DNA of 64,000 nucleotides, from positions 223,238 to 287,237 of the forward strand of contig JAYRJE010000007.1 of the NCBI GenBank assembly GCA_041906465.1, given 5' to 3'. Of the stretch, positions 25,362 to 33,741 are shown one piece after another (the first letter of the stretch is position 1; every line of letters starts with the position of its first letter). The position numbers were made by a program, and so were the translations under genes. This DNA is from Didemnitutus sp041906465. Lineage in GTDB: Bacteria > Verrucomicrobiota > Verrucomicrobiia > Opitutales > Opitutaceae. The notes under the pieces were generated by a model, which saw only the letters and a program-made list of their open reading frames with translations, was not told the DNA's origin and made no database searches.

Positions 25362-26119
25362 GCGCCCCCGCCGCAGAATTCTGGACCACGCTGCCACTCG
25401 GACCCGACGTCACGCTGCTGACGAGCGATGCGAACGGCCTGGCCGCATTCAACAAACCCGCCGGCGTTCTCTCGCATCCGAACGACCGCTACGACAACCC
25501 GCGCTCCCTCCTCACGTGCGACTACAACGCGCGCGAAGAGTGCTGGACGTGGGCCGACGAGACCGGCGCCGAACAGCGCCTGTGGTTGCTCAACCGCCTC
25601 GATAGCGCGACGTCCGGCGTGATTCTCGTCTGCGGTAACGCGGACCTCGCCCGGGCGGCGAAGGAACTCTTCGCGCGCAAGAAGATCCGCAAAGTCTACG
25701 CCGCGCTCGTGTTCGGCAAGCCGTCCGAGCGCAACCAGTTTTGGCGCGACTTGCTCACCGTGGAGAAGCGCGGCGGCCAAATTCGCACGAGTGCCGGCGC
25801 CGGGAACATCCCGGCCGCAACGCAGTTCACGTTCATCGATCACAAGCAGGGCAATTTCTCCGTCTCGTTGGTGAAACTCGAGCCACATACCGGCCGCAGC
25901 CACCAGCTGCGCGCGCAATGCGGCAAGCGTCGCCTCCCGATCGTCGGCGACCAGACCTACGGCGATTTCGGTCTGAATCGCGAGTTCACGCGGCTGACCC
26001 GCGAGAAGCGGCTGTTCTTGCACTCGCAGGAAACCAGTTTCGCCTACGAGTTCGGCGGCGGAAATCACTTCTTCCGCGCCGTGGCTCCGCTCCCGCCGGA
26101 GTTCACGCGGAAGTATTGA
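25358..26119 (+). CDS. RluA-family RNA pseudouridine synthase
   Basis: 253 residues from a GTG at 25358 that overlaps the upstream TGA in a GTGA junction; this start matches the frame of the family better than the upstream extension. NKPAGVLSHPNDRYDNPR and the catalytic-aspartate motif RLDSATSGVILVCGN are diagnostic, and LEPHTGRSHQLRAQC is the next conserved block. RluA-type enzymes turn uridine to pseudouridine in rRNA or tRNA. No S4 domain is present. The target base cannot be predicted. The next gene is the antitoxin, on the same strand. Confidence 0.9.
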   Translation: MSAPAAEFWTTLPLGPDVTLLTSDANGLAAFNKPAGVLSHPNDRYDNPRSLLTCDYNAREECWTWADETGAEQRLWLLNRLDSATSGVILVCGNADLARAAKELFARKKIRKVYAALVFGKPSERNQFWRDLLTVEKRGGQIRTSAGAGNIPAATQFTFIDHKQGNFSVSLVKLEPHTGRSHQLRAQCGKRRLPIVGDQTYGDFGLNREFTRLTREKRLFLHSQETSFAYEFGGGNHFFRAVAPLPPEFTRKY

Positions 26120-26145
26120 GGGAGGGGAACTTGACTTCGGTATCG

Positions 26146-26167
26146 ATGTGGCCACACGTGGCCACAT
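26146..26167. promoter_or_regulatory. Inverted repeat over antitoxin start, candidate operator
   Basis: Ten-base arms ATGTGGCCAC (26146-26155) and GTGGCCACAT (26158-26167) with a 2-base spacer; the same bases also form a GTGGCCACA direct repeat. The right arm runs into the ATG of the antitoxin. Antitoxin-bound operators of this shape are usual for type II systems, so autoregulation by the antitoxin is inferred. Confidence 0.6.
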
Positions 26168-26474
26168 GAAGAAACGAGAGGCGCCGAAGAAATCCGCTGG
26201 CGTGGCGGAGACCGCGACTGCTCCCTATGCCGATGCGGTTGCCCGGGTAAGTGTGCGCGAGGCCAAGGACAACTTCTCCTCATTGCTCGAGCGTGCGGCC
26301 GCCGGGGAGGAGATTGTCATCACCAGTGACGGACTGCCGAAAGCGATGCTCGTCCGCTTCCGCGACCGCGTCAGCGCGCCCCCGTATCACGTCGATCGGG
26401 CGTGGCTTTTCTCGCAACCTGTCACTCCGGATTCGACAAGTGCCATTCGAGCCGAACGGGACGCGAACGCGTAA
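26166..26474 (+). CDS. Phd/YefM-type antitoxin
   Basis: 102 residues from the ATG at 26166; a GTG at 26148 would add six residues and lies inside the same palindrome. The middle ARVSVREAKDNFSSLLERAAAGEEIVITSDGLPKAMLVRF is the Phd/YefM DNA-binding and dimer domain (V-x-E-A-K-x-x-F-S-x-L-L; G-E-x-I-x-I-T). The C-terminal 25 residues would be the toxin-binding part. The N-terminal 20 residues are lysine- and alanine-rich. Seven bases separate it from the PIN toxin. Its promoter region holds the inverted repeat. Confidence 0.86.
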   Translation: MKKREAPKKSAGVAETATAPYADAVARVSVREAKDNFSSLLERAAAGEEIVITSDGLPKAMLVRFRDRVSAPPYHVDRAWLFSQPVTPDSTSAIRAERDANA

Positions 26475-26480
26475 GCGGCC

Positions 26481-26900
26481 ATGTATCTCGACACGTCAGC
26501 TATCGTAAAGCTCTACGTGCGCGAGCCCAACTCCGAGTCGATCGCGAACGCAGTCGCTGGCCAGCCGGTGTGCTCCTCTCGCCTGGCCGCTCCTGAGCTT
26601 TTCTCCGCCTTACTGCGAAAAGAGCGAGAGAGAGCCATCACCGAATCGCTCCGGCGTGCTGCCTGGAGCCGCTGGCATCAACACGCGAGCCTCGGACAGA
26701 TACAACTGATCCCAATTAGCGACCACGTGCTGCATCAAGCTTGGGCGTTCATGCAGCAATGCCATCCGCTGGCTCTAAAAACCCTAGACGCAATTCATCT
26801 GGCCTCATTTGCGGAAATCGATGCCGGACCGCTTCTCACCACAGACGAGCAAATGAGGGCCGCGGCGCGGCATCTCGGATTCGCCGTGGTGTCGCTCTAG
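26481..26900 (+). CDS. vapC: VapC-like PIN-domain ribonuclease toxin
   Basis: 139 residues. The PIN acids are all present: Asp4 (MYLDTSAIVKLY), Glu39 (APELFSALL), Asp103 (LDAIHLAS) and Asp122 (TTDEQMRAAA). VapC toxins cut tRNA or rRNA loops with Mg2+. It pairs with the Phd/YefM antitoxin rather than a VapB-AbrB type, a common swap. It runs tail to tail with mutS, ending 5 bases from its stop. Known family, target unknown. Confidence 0.92.
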   Translation: MYLDTSAIVKLYVREPNSESIANAVAGQPVCSSRLAAPELFSALLRKERERAITESLRRAAWSRWHQHASLGQIQLIPISDHVLHQAWAFMQQCHPLALKTLDAIHLASFAEIDAGPLLTTDEQMRAAARHLGFAVVSL

Positions 26901-26905
26901 CGCCG

Positions 26906-29476
26906 TCACAGCAGGCTCAGCTGCGAGTCATCGCTCGGCATGACCGTGATTTTCTTCTTCGGCTTCGCTTGCGGCGCGGCGGGGAGAGTGACGGTGACTT
27001 CGTCGGACTCGAGCTGGGTGAGAATCGTCTTCGCGCGATCGATCACCGTCAGCGGCAATCCCGCGAGGCGTGCGACCTGAATGCCGTAGCTGCGGTCGGC
27101 AGCGCCTTCGACGACGCGGCGGACGAAGACGATGTCGTCGTTCCATTCCTTTACGGCGACCGAGTAGTTGCGCAGGCGCGGGAGGTGTTTTTCGAGCTGC
27201 GTCAGCTCCTGGTAATGCGTGGCGAACAGCGTGCGCGGGCCGCGATCCGCGTTACGGTGCAAGTGCTCGACGACCGCCCATGCAATCGAAAGACCGTCGT
27301 AGGTCGAAGTGCCGCGGCCGATTTCGTCGAGGATGATGAGCGAGCGGTCGGTCGCGTTGTTGAGGATGTTCGCCGTTTCGTTCATCTCGACCATGAAGGT
27401 CGAGTTACCGCGCGCGAGGTCGTCGCTGGCGCCGACGCGCGAGAAGATGCGATCGACGAGTCCGATGCGGCAGGCCTTCGCGGGCGTCCAGCAGCCGATC
27501 TGCGCCATCAGCGTGATGAGCGCGACCTGACGGATGTAGGTCGATTTGCCGGCCATGTTCGGGCCGGTGATGAGGATGATCTGCGCGTCGGTGGCGGAGA
27601 GCGCGCTGTCGTTCGGAACAAAGGTATAGCTGCCCGCGAGGCCGAGGCGCTCCTGTTTCATCATCTGCTCGACGACCGGATGGCGGCCGTCGGTGATCGT
27701 GAGCGAATCGCCCTCATCGAGGTCCGGGCGGCAGTAATCCCACTCGCGCGCCAGCACCGCCCAGCCGCCGAGCACGTCGAGCTCGGCCAGTGCCTCGGCG
27801 GTGCGCGTGAGTGCGGCGGCTTCGGCGAGGACGGCGCCGACGAGGTAGGCGAACAGTTCCTGCTCGCGTGCGAGCGACTTCTCCTCGGCGGAGAAGATTT
27901 CCTTTTCTTTCAGCTTGAGGTCCTCGGTGACGTAGCGTTCGCCGTTCACCGTCGTCTGCTTGCGGACGTAGTCGGCGGGCACGAGATGGACGTTGGCCTT
28001 CGTGACCTCGATGTAGTAGCCGAAGACGGACGTGAAGCGAACCTTGAGGCTCTTGATGCCGGTGCGTTCCTGCTCGCGGCGCTCGAGTTCGGCGAGCCAG
28101 CCCTTGTTGTCGGTGGTGAGGCTGCGGAGCCGGTCGAGTTCGGCGTCGTAGCCGGCGCGGATGTAGTTGCCGTCGGCGAGATCGTTCGGGAGTTCGTCGG
28201 CGAGCGCTTGGGCGAGGAGTTCGCGCAACGCAGGCAGGTCGGTGAGGCGCGCGCGGACTTTGGAAATCTCGCCGCCGTGGCTGCCGACGAGGTGCGAGTC
28301 GAGCAGGTCGAGACAGGCGATGATGGCGGGAATCTGCGCGAGCGTGTCGCGCACGCCGCCGAGTTCGCGCGGGTTGCGCAGGCGGTTCTGCAGGCGACCG
28401 AGAATGCGTGGAATATCGCGGACCTTGTTTAGCAGTTCGCGCACGCTCGCGAGATCGCTGGGCTGCGCGACGAATTCGCCGACGGCGGTTTGGCGCCGGC
28501 GAATCTCGGTGACATCGAGCCCGGGTGCGGCGAGCCAGCGCTCGAGCAGGCGCGCGCCGGAAGCGGTCGTCGTGCGGTCGATGGCGCCGAGCAGCGAGGC
28601 GTCACGCGTGCCGCGGATGGATTGGAAGATCTCGAGATTGCGCAGCGTCGCCGGGTCGAGGAGCAGCGTTTGCGCGCTGCGGTATTCCTGGAGCGAGCGC
28701 AGGTTCTCGGGCTTGGCGCAGAGATTTTCCGTCGCGTAGTGGACAACGGCGCCAGCCGCGCCGAGCGCCGCGTGCGTGTTGGCGAGGCCGAAACCCTGAA
28801 GGTTGAGCACGCCGAGCGCGTCCATGACGGTTTTCGCACCGCTCGCAATTTCGAAGTGGTAGCCGGGCAGCTCCGTGATCAGGCGTTCGGCGCAGAAGTG
28901 CTGGAGGTTGTGCGTGACGTGGTCGTCATGCGGCGCGGCCTTCCATTTCTCGAGGTCGCCTTCGATCAGCACGAGTTCGGCGGGGTCGAGCGCGGTGAGG
29001 ACGGGCAGGAGGTTCTCCGGGCGCGCATCAGTCGCGACGCGGAACTCGCCAGTCGAGACATCGAGCCAGGCGGCGTGGAGGCCGTGCTTGTTCAGTTCGA
29101 GCGCGCAGAGGTAGTGGTTCTTCGCCGCCTCGAGTTGGTTGGCGGCGAGCGTGGTGCCGGGCGAGAGGATGCGCGTGAGCTGGCGCTTGACGAGTTTGCC
29201 GGCTTTGGCGGGTTCGGCCTGGTCGCAGATGGCGACTTTTTTGCCGGCGGCGAGAAGCTTGGTGACGTAATTGTCGGCGGCGTGAAACGGGATGCCCGCC
29301 ATCGGGTAATCCTGCCGCTTGGTGAGCGTGATGCCGAGGAGACGCGAGGCGACCTCGGCGTCCTCGAAGAACATCTCGTAGAAATCGCCGAGGCGGAAGA
29401 GCAGCAGCGTATTCGCCGGGAGGCCGCGTTTGACCTCGAAATACTGCTGCATCATCGGCGTGAGTTTTTCGGACAT
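26906..29476 (-). CDS. mutS: DNA mismatch repair ATPase MutS
   Basis: 856 residues from the ATG at 29476, the family start (MSEKLTPMMQQYFEVKRG); the open frame continues 278 codons upstream into the divergent hydrolase and is rejected there. Phe32 and Glu34 in GDFYEMFF are the mismatch-reading pair. The ATPase has the Walker A near residues 637-645 (TGPNMAGKST), ARGNSTFMVEM, and Walker B DEIGRGTSTYDG. The protein ends in QLSLL, a good fit to the beta-clamp binding motif. It starts methyl-directed or nick-directed repair with MutL. It is divergent from the hydrolase gene over about 108 bases containing a repeat. Confidence 0.97.
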   Translation of the reverse strand: MSEKLTPMMQQYFEVKRGLPANTLLLFRLGDFYEMFFEDAEVASRLLGITLTKRQDYPMAGIPFHAADNYVTKLLAAGKKVAICDQAEPAKAGKLVKRQLTRILSPGTTLAANQLEAAKNHYLCALELNKHGLHAAWLDVSTGEFRVATDARPENLLPVLTALDPAELVLIEGDLEKWKAAPHDDHVTHNLQHFCAERLITELPGYHFEIASGAKTVMDALGVLNLQGFGLANTHAALGAAGAVVHYATENLCAKPENLRSLQEYRSAQTLLLDPATLRNLEIFQSIRGTRDASLLGAIDRTTTASGARLLERWLAAPGLDVTEIRRRQTAVGEFVAQPSDLASVRELLNKVRDIPRILGRLQNRLRNPRELGGVRDTLAQIPAIIACLDLLDSHLVGSHGGEISKVRARLTDLPALRELLAQALADELPNDLADGNYIRAGYDAELDRLRSLTTDNKGWLAELERREQERTGIKSLKVRFTSVFGYYIEVTKANVHLVPADYVRKQTTVNGERYVTEDLKLKEKEIFSAEEKSLAREQELFAYLVGAVLAEAAALTRTAEALAELDVLGGWAVLAREWDYCRPDLDEGDSLTITDGRHPVVEQMMKQERLGLAGSYTFVPNDSALSATDAQIILITGPNMAGKSTYIRQVALITLMAQIGCWTPAKACRIGLVDRIFSRVGASDDLARGNSTFMVEMNETANILNNATDRSLIILDEIGRGTSTYDGLSIAWAVVEHLHRNADRGPRTLFATHYQELTQLEKHLPRLRNYSVAVKEWNDDIVFVRRVVEGAADRSYGIQVARLAGLPLTVIDRAKTILTQLESDEVTVTLPAAPQAKPKKKITVMPSDDSQLSLL

Positions 29477-29491
29477 GAGCGCGCTTTCTTG

Positions 29492-29590
29492 AACCACGAA
29501 GCGACCGAGGGCACGCAGAAAATCATCCGAGAGTGGGCGGTCTTTCACGCTGGTTTCGGGCGGTTTCGTGTGCTTCGTGGAGTCGTGGTT
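29492..29590. repeat. Inverted repeat, CACGAAACACACGAA type
   Basis: Left aaccacgaagc (29492-29502); right gcttcgtgg followed by gtcgtggtt (29572-29590). The intervening part holds another gtttcgtgtgcttcgtgg. The right edge contains the GTG start of the alpha/beta hydrolase at 29585. Confidence 0.65.
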
Positions 29591-30355
29591 AATCTTTTTC
29601 ATGTCGATCTCGGTGGCGCCGGCCAACCGCCGATGCTCGTCCTCCACGGCCTCCTCGGTTCCTCGCGCAACTGGCAGACGACGGGACGCGATCTCGCGGC
29701 GCATTTCCACGTGCTCGCACTCGACGCGCGCAACCACGGGCGCTCCCCGCACGCCGACGAAATGACCTACGAAGCCATGGCTGGCGATCTGCTCGCCTGG
29801 ATGGACGCGCAAGCGTTGCCCAAAGCCACACTGGTTGGCCATAGCATGGGGGGAAAGATCGCCATGTTGCTCGCGTGCCGACATCCAGAGCGGGTGGAGC
29901 GACTGGTCATCGTCGATGTCGCACCGCGCGACTACAGCTGGCAGGAGCATCGCGCGGAGTTCCTGGCAATGAACGAGCTGAATCTTACCAACCTGCAATC
30001 GCGGCAGGAGGCCGAGATGCGTTTCGAGACGCGCGTGCCGGATCTCGGCATGCGGAAATTTCTCACGACGAACCTCGGTCGCGACGATGCAGGGCGCTGG
30101 ACATGGACGATCAATTTGCCGGCGCTGACCGCGGCATTGCCGAAGCTGGAAAAAGACGCTCTTGCGCCCGAGGATCATTTCGATGGCCCGACGCAGTTTA
30201 TCCTCGGCGGCCGTTCGCGGTATGTGCAGGAGAGCGACCACGAGGTGATCCGGCGGCATTTTCCCGCGGCGCATTTCACCACGATCGACGGTGCCGGGCA
30301 CAATCCGCACATGGACGCCCGCGAGGCGTTCGTGCGCGCGGTGCTGGAAGGGTAG
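29585..30355 (+). CDS. Alpha/beta hydrolase (YbfF-like esterase)
   Basis: 256 residues using the GTG at 29585; the protein then begins VVNLFHVDLGGAGQPPMLVLHGLLGSS, the usual opening strands of the family. The nucleophile is in LVGHSMGGKIAML and the histidine in DGAGHNPHMDA; the acid is probably the D of RSPHADEMTYEA or a later loop. LARACRHPERVERLVIVDVAP is typical for the family that includes YbfF and esterases. The start codon lies at the edge of a palindromic repeat and the stop TAG is the first codon of another, so both ends of the gene are bounded by repeats. Substrate unknown. Confidence 0.83.
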   Translation: MVNLFHVDLGGAGQPPMLVLHGLLGSSRNWQTTGRDLAAHFHVLALDARNHGRSPHADEMTYEAMAGDLLAWMDAQALPKATLVGHSMGGKIAMLLACRHPERVERLVIVDVAPRDYSWQEHRAEFLAMNELNLTNLQSRQEAEMRFETRVPDLGMRKFLTTNLGRDDAGRWTWTINLPALTAALPKLEKDALAPEDHFDGPTQFILGGRSRYVQESDHEVIRRHFPAAHFTTIDGAGHNPHMDAREAFVRAVLEG

Positions 30356-30411
30356 GGCGGCGAGTCCCTTTGCCGCCGGGACCCGGCGCGAAGCGGAATT
30401 TTCGCCCTACC
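30351..30411. repeat. Palindromic intergenic repeat, GTAGGG type
   Basis: Nine-base arms ggtagggcg (30351-30359) and cgccctacc (30403-30411). The TAG inside the left arm is the stop codon of the hydrolase, and the right arm touches the stop of the MATE gene. It fills the convergent gap. Confidence 0.75.
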
Positions 30412-31803
30412 TCACGCTTCCGCCACCATCGGCAGCTTGCCGCCGCTCGCGACGGCGTCGCGGCTGCGTTGGGCAAAGGGCAGCCAGGAGCGCTTGGTCC
30501 AGCGGCGGAGCATCATGAGGCCGCGCGCCCATTCTTCGATCGCCATGGCGACCCACACGCCGGTGAGGCCCCAGCCGAACTTCAGGCCGAAGAGCCAGCA
30601 CAGCGGCACGCTGAAGCACCATTGGGAAAACATCGCGATCGAGATCGGGAAGCGCGCGTCGCCGGTGGCGCGAAGCGCGTTGATGATGACGATATTCAAC
30701 ACGCGACCGGGCTCGTAAGGAATGGAGATCAACAAAAGGAACGCGCCGCCGGCGATGACGACCGGATCATGCGAGAATTGTCCGAGCAGCGACTTGCCGA
30801 AGAGTGCGACGATCACGATTGCGCTCGTCGAAATGGCGAAGCCGATCCGGACGCTCTTCATCACCTCGCGGTAGGCGCCTTCGAAATCGCCCGCGCCGAC
30901 TAGGCGGCCGATCAACAACTCGGTGCCCAGTCCGAGCGCAATGGAAAAGAGAATCACCAGCAGCTGCACCTGCCGGGTGTATGTCATCACGGCGAGGCTC
31001 TCCGAGCCCATGCGGGCGACGAAACTCGTGATCACCATCAGCGACACCCAGTAGCTCATGTGTTCGCCGGCAGCGGGCAGACCGATGTGCAGGATGCGTT
31101 TGATGCGCCCGAAGTTGAAGTCGATGAAATCCCTCGCGCGGATCATCAAGTGCAGGCGGCGGTCGAGCAGCACCCAAAGAATGATGCTCGCCACCACGCG
31201 ACTGAACACCGACGCGAGCGCGACGCCCGTCACGCCCATCTTCGGCGCGCCGAAAAGGCCAAAGAGCAACACGCAACTGCCGGCGATGTTGATGATGTTC
31301 TGCAGCGTGGTGACGACCATGGCGTCACGCGTGTGTCCGTGCGCGCGGAGCGCGGCGCCGAGCGACATGTTCATCGATTCCATGAACAGCGTGCCGCCCA
31401 TCAGGGTGAGGAACGGGCGCGCGTGCACCATGAGCTCCTCCGGCAACTGCATCAGGCGCAGCATCGGGGTCGCGCAGGTGAACGCCACGACGCTGAGCAC
31501 GAGGCCGATCCAGGTGTTTACCGCGATAGCGGTCGTGACGATTTTTTCCGCGCCCTTCGGATCGCCGGCACCGACGTGGTGGGTGATGACGACACTCGCG
31601 CCGATGCCGATGAAGTTGAAGCAAATCAGCGAGAGCACCACGAACTGGTTGGCCACGCCGAGCGCCGCCACCGCGCCGTCGGAGACGTGGGCGACCATGA
31701 AGGTGTCGACCACGCCGATGAGAATACGCAGCGACTGCTCAATGAAGATCGGCCAGGCGATCTGCAACAGAGTCGGTGCCGTTTTCGTGCTCGGTGAGTT
31801 CAT
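30412..31803 (-). CDS. MATE family multidrug exporter
   Basis: 463 residues, twelve membrane spans in two similar bundles. The opening PTLLQIAWPIFIEQSLRILIG and VDTFMVAHVSDGAVAALGVANQ are the MATE signature; ITHHVGAGDPKGAEK and the second-half LIGRLVGAGDFEGAYREV show the pseudo-symmetry. MATE proteins expel cationic drugs or metabolites with a Na+ or H+ gradient. Substrate not known. It is the only gene between the hydrolase and holB; 163 bases precede holB and include a repeat. Confidence 0.93.
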   Translation of the reverse strand: MNSPSTKTAPTLLQIAWPIFIEQSLRILIGVVDTFMVAHVSDGAVAALGVANQFVVLSLICFNFIGIGASVVITHHVGAGDPKGAEKIVTTAIAVNTWIGLVLSVVAFTCATPMLRLMQLPEELMVHARPFLTLMGGTLFMESMNMSLGAALRAHGHTRDAMVVTTLQNIINIAGSCVLLFGLFGAPKMGVTGVALASVFSRVVASIILWVLLDRRLHLMIRARDFIDFNFGRIKRILHIGLPAAGEHMSYWVSLMVITSFVARMGSESLAVMTYTRQVQLLVILFSIALGLGTELLIGRLVGAGDFEGAYREVMKSVRIGFAISTSAIVIVALFGKSLLGQFSHDPVVIAGGAFLLLISIPYEPGRVLNIVIINALRATGDARFPISIAMFSQWCFSVPLCWLFGLKFGWGLTGVWVAMAIEEWARGLMMLRRWTKRSWLPFAQRSRDAVASGGKLPMVAEA

Positions 31804-31896
31804 TCCGCGGGAGGAACCACAGACAGCCGGCGCCGCGCCAAGACAAGGCGAATTCCTGTCAACGAGTCGAGCGGCGAGCGGATGGTTTTGAAGGGG

Positions 31897-31968
31897 AGGG
31901 CGGCTTCTCCGAACGAGCGGCCTTGCTCCGGCGCGGCGCCTTGACGGCTCGTTCGGAAAAATCGCCCT
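31897..31968. repeat. Palindromic intergenic repeat, GTAGGG type
   Basis: Outer agggcg/cgccct arms (31897-31902, 31963-31968) and an inner 11-base stem (tccgaacgagc 31908-31918 with gctcgttcgga 31947-31957). The minus-strand TAG of the right edge is the holB stop codon. Confidence 0.65.
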
Positions 31969-32950
31969 ACCGCCGCGACCAGATCCGCAGCGAGCTGAGC
32001 AGGAAATTCTCCAGCGCGGCGGCTTCGTTCAGGTTCAGCCGCAGGAGGCCGACATTGTGTTCGAGTTGGGCGATGGCGGCGACCGTCGATCGGCGCGCGG
32101 CTTCGTCGCCGGCGGCGAGACGCGCCTGCGCGAAATCGCGCGTGGCGTGCTCGAGCTCGGCGAAGAGTTTCAGACGGATGCCGTTCGTGATCCCCGTTTG
32201 AATGGCGTCGACCTCATCGTCGTCGAGGTCGTCCGGAAGCTTCTCCTTCTGCTGCTTCCAGGCCTGCTCGGTGGCGGCGGCGAGCACGGCGTTGAAGCGC
32301 GTGACGAGGCCGTAAACCGACACCACTTGGTCGGCCACGGCGCGTTTGTCGGCGGCTCCTTCGGCGAGTTTGCCGAGCCACGCGGCGTAGTCGGCGCGGG
32401 TTTGTTGCCACTGGGCGATCAAGTCCGGCTCGCAGTCCGCGAGCGCTGCTGCTCCGGAATCGGTGAAGCGGAAGTGCAGGCAGCGGCTGCGGATGGTGGT
32501 GAGGAGCGAGTGGGGGCGCGTGGTGAGCAGCAGAATCGCCGTGCTCGCGGGCGGCTCCTCCAGCGTCTTGAGGAAAATATTCGCTGCGGAAATGTGCATT
32601 CGATCGGCCTCGTAAACGACCGCGACCTTGCGGTGCGAGACCTGGGGAGAGACCTGGATGCGGTTGATGAGGTCGCGGGTGGCGTCGGCGCCGATCTGGC
32701 GCATCTTGCCGGCGGGGCGCAGGCCGAAGAAATCCGGGTGCTGCTTCGGCGCGAAATACTGGCTGGGCGAGCGCGGGTCATTCAACAGGCGATCCGCGAT
32801 GCCATGCGCGACGGTGGCGAGCGTGGCGAGATTTTCGCCGTGCAGCAGGAGGCTGTTGGCGAGACGGCGGCGCTCGATGGCGCGCTCGATCACCGACACG
32901 GCGGGCGTGCCGGCGAGCGCTTCGGGCCAGGGCGCGGGAACGGACGACAT
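31967..32950 (-). CDS. holB: DNA polymerase III delta' subunit
   Basis: 327 residues from the ATG at 32950; the earlier 40-codon extension overlaps tmk. The order ADATRDLINRIQVSPQVSHRKVAVVYEADRMHISAANIFLKTLEEPPASTAILLLTTRPHSLLTTIRSRC is the AAA+ delta' pattern, with Walker-B-like E-A-D and sensor 1 (TTRPHSLLTTIRSR). The P-loop place (LLHGENLATLATVAHG) is degenerate, as is normal for delta', which does not hydrolyse ATP. It works in the clamp loader with tau/gamma and delta. It lies 11 bases downstream of tmk on the same strand, the classic tmk-holB pair. Confidence 0.93.
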   Translation of the reverse strand: MSSVPAPWPEALAGTPAVSVIERAIERRRLANSLLLHGENLATLATVAHGIADRLLNDPRSPSQYFAPKQHPDFFGLRPAGKMRQIGADATRDLINRIQVSPQVSHRKVAVVYEADRMHISAANIFLKTLEEPPASTAILLLTTRPHSLLTTIRSRCLHFRFTDSGAAALADCEPDLIAQWQQTRADYAAWLGKLAEGAADKRAVADQVVSVYGLVTRFNAVLAAATEQAWKQQKEKLPDDLDDDEVDAIQTGITNGIRLKLFAELEHATRDFAQARLAAGDEAARRSTVAAIAQLEHNVGLLRLNLNEAAALENFLLSSLRIWSRR

Positions 32951-32961
32951 CGCGGCGCGGC

Positions 32962-33624
32962 TCAGGCGGTTTGGAGATCGAGCAGGCGCAGCTGGACGGC
33001 ACCCCAGATTTGCTCTTCGAGCGCCTTGGCGGACTGCGTGCCGTCCATGACGACGACGCGCTCGGGCCACTGGCGGGCGAGGAGGAGGTAGCCTTCGCGG
33101 ACCTTGTTGTAGAATTCGATGTTCTCGCGCTCCATGCGGTCGGGCAGGTCGGACGCGCGCTGGCGGATGCGCTGCAGGCTCACCTCGGTCGGCACGTCGA
33201 GCACGATGGTGAGGTGCGGCATGACGTTGCCGACGGCGAAGCGGTTGATCTGGTTCACCGGGTCGGGGGCGAGGTTGCGGGCGACGCCCTGATAAACGGT
33301 GGAAGAGTCCAGGTAGCGGTCGCTCAGCACGACGGCGCCGCGGAGCAGGGCGGGAGCGATGACCTCGCGCACGAGCTGCGCGCGAGCGGCGGTGAAGAGC
33401 AGCAACTCAGTCTCGGGGCACATCTCGTCGCCGCGATGGTTATGGATGAGAATATTCCGGACCTGTTCGCCGATCTCGGTGCCGCCGGGCTCGCGCGTGG
33501 CGATGACTTCGCGGCCGAGTTTCTGCAGGTGCTCGGCCAGCCGGGCGATCTGCGTCGATTTGCCGGAGCCCTCGGAACCTTCGAACGAGATGAGTTTGCC
33601 GGCGGGTTTGTTCTTCGTGGGCAT
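32962..33624 (-). CDS. tmk: Thymidylate kinase
   Basis: 220 residues from the ATG at 33624. The P-loop GSEGSGKST (residues 16-24) is preceded by ISFEG, DRYLDSSTVYQGVARNL is the dTMP-binding DR motif, and the lid RASDLPDRMERE contains the arginines. It phosphorylates dTMP to dTDP for DNA synthesis. The upstream frame extends into the exbB operon and is rejected. It is divergent from exbB over 117 bases and precedes holB. Confidence 0.96.
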   Translation of the reverse strand: MPTKNKPAGKLISFEGSEGSGKSTQIARLAEHLQKLGREVIATREPGGTEIGEQVRNILIHNHRGDEMCPETELLLFTAARAQLVREVIAPALLRGAVVLSDRYLDSSTVYQGVARNLAPDPVNQINRFAVGNVMPHLTIVLDVPTEVSLQRIRQRASDLPDRMERENIEFYNKVREGYLLLARQWPERVVVMDGTQSAKALEEQIWGAVQLRLLDLQTA

Positions 33625-33741
33625 AAAAAGGAGTGACGAACACCAAACGAGTGGCGGCGATTTTGGGCAACCAGAATTCCGCGCGCCAGCGGGAGGAAAC
33701 CCCTTGATTGCGCCGGAGAATCGGGCCAACACTCGGACGTC

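Noticed and set aside
29477..30310. 278-codon N-terminal extension of mutS
   Set aside because: It overlaps the divergent alpha/beta hydrolase and lacks any MutS homology; the known family start is at 29476.
31967..32950. Inactive holB because of a degenerate P-loop
   Set aside because: Delta' subunits normally lack ATP hydrolysis, so this is typical.
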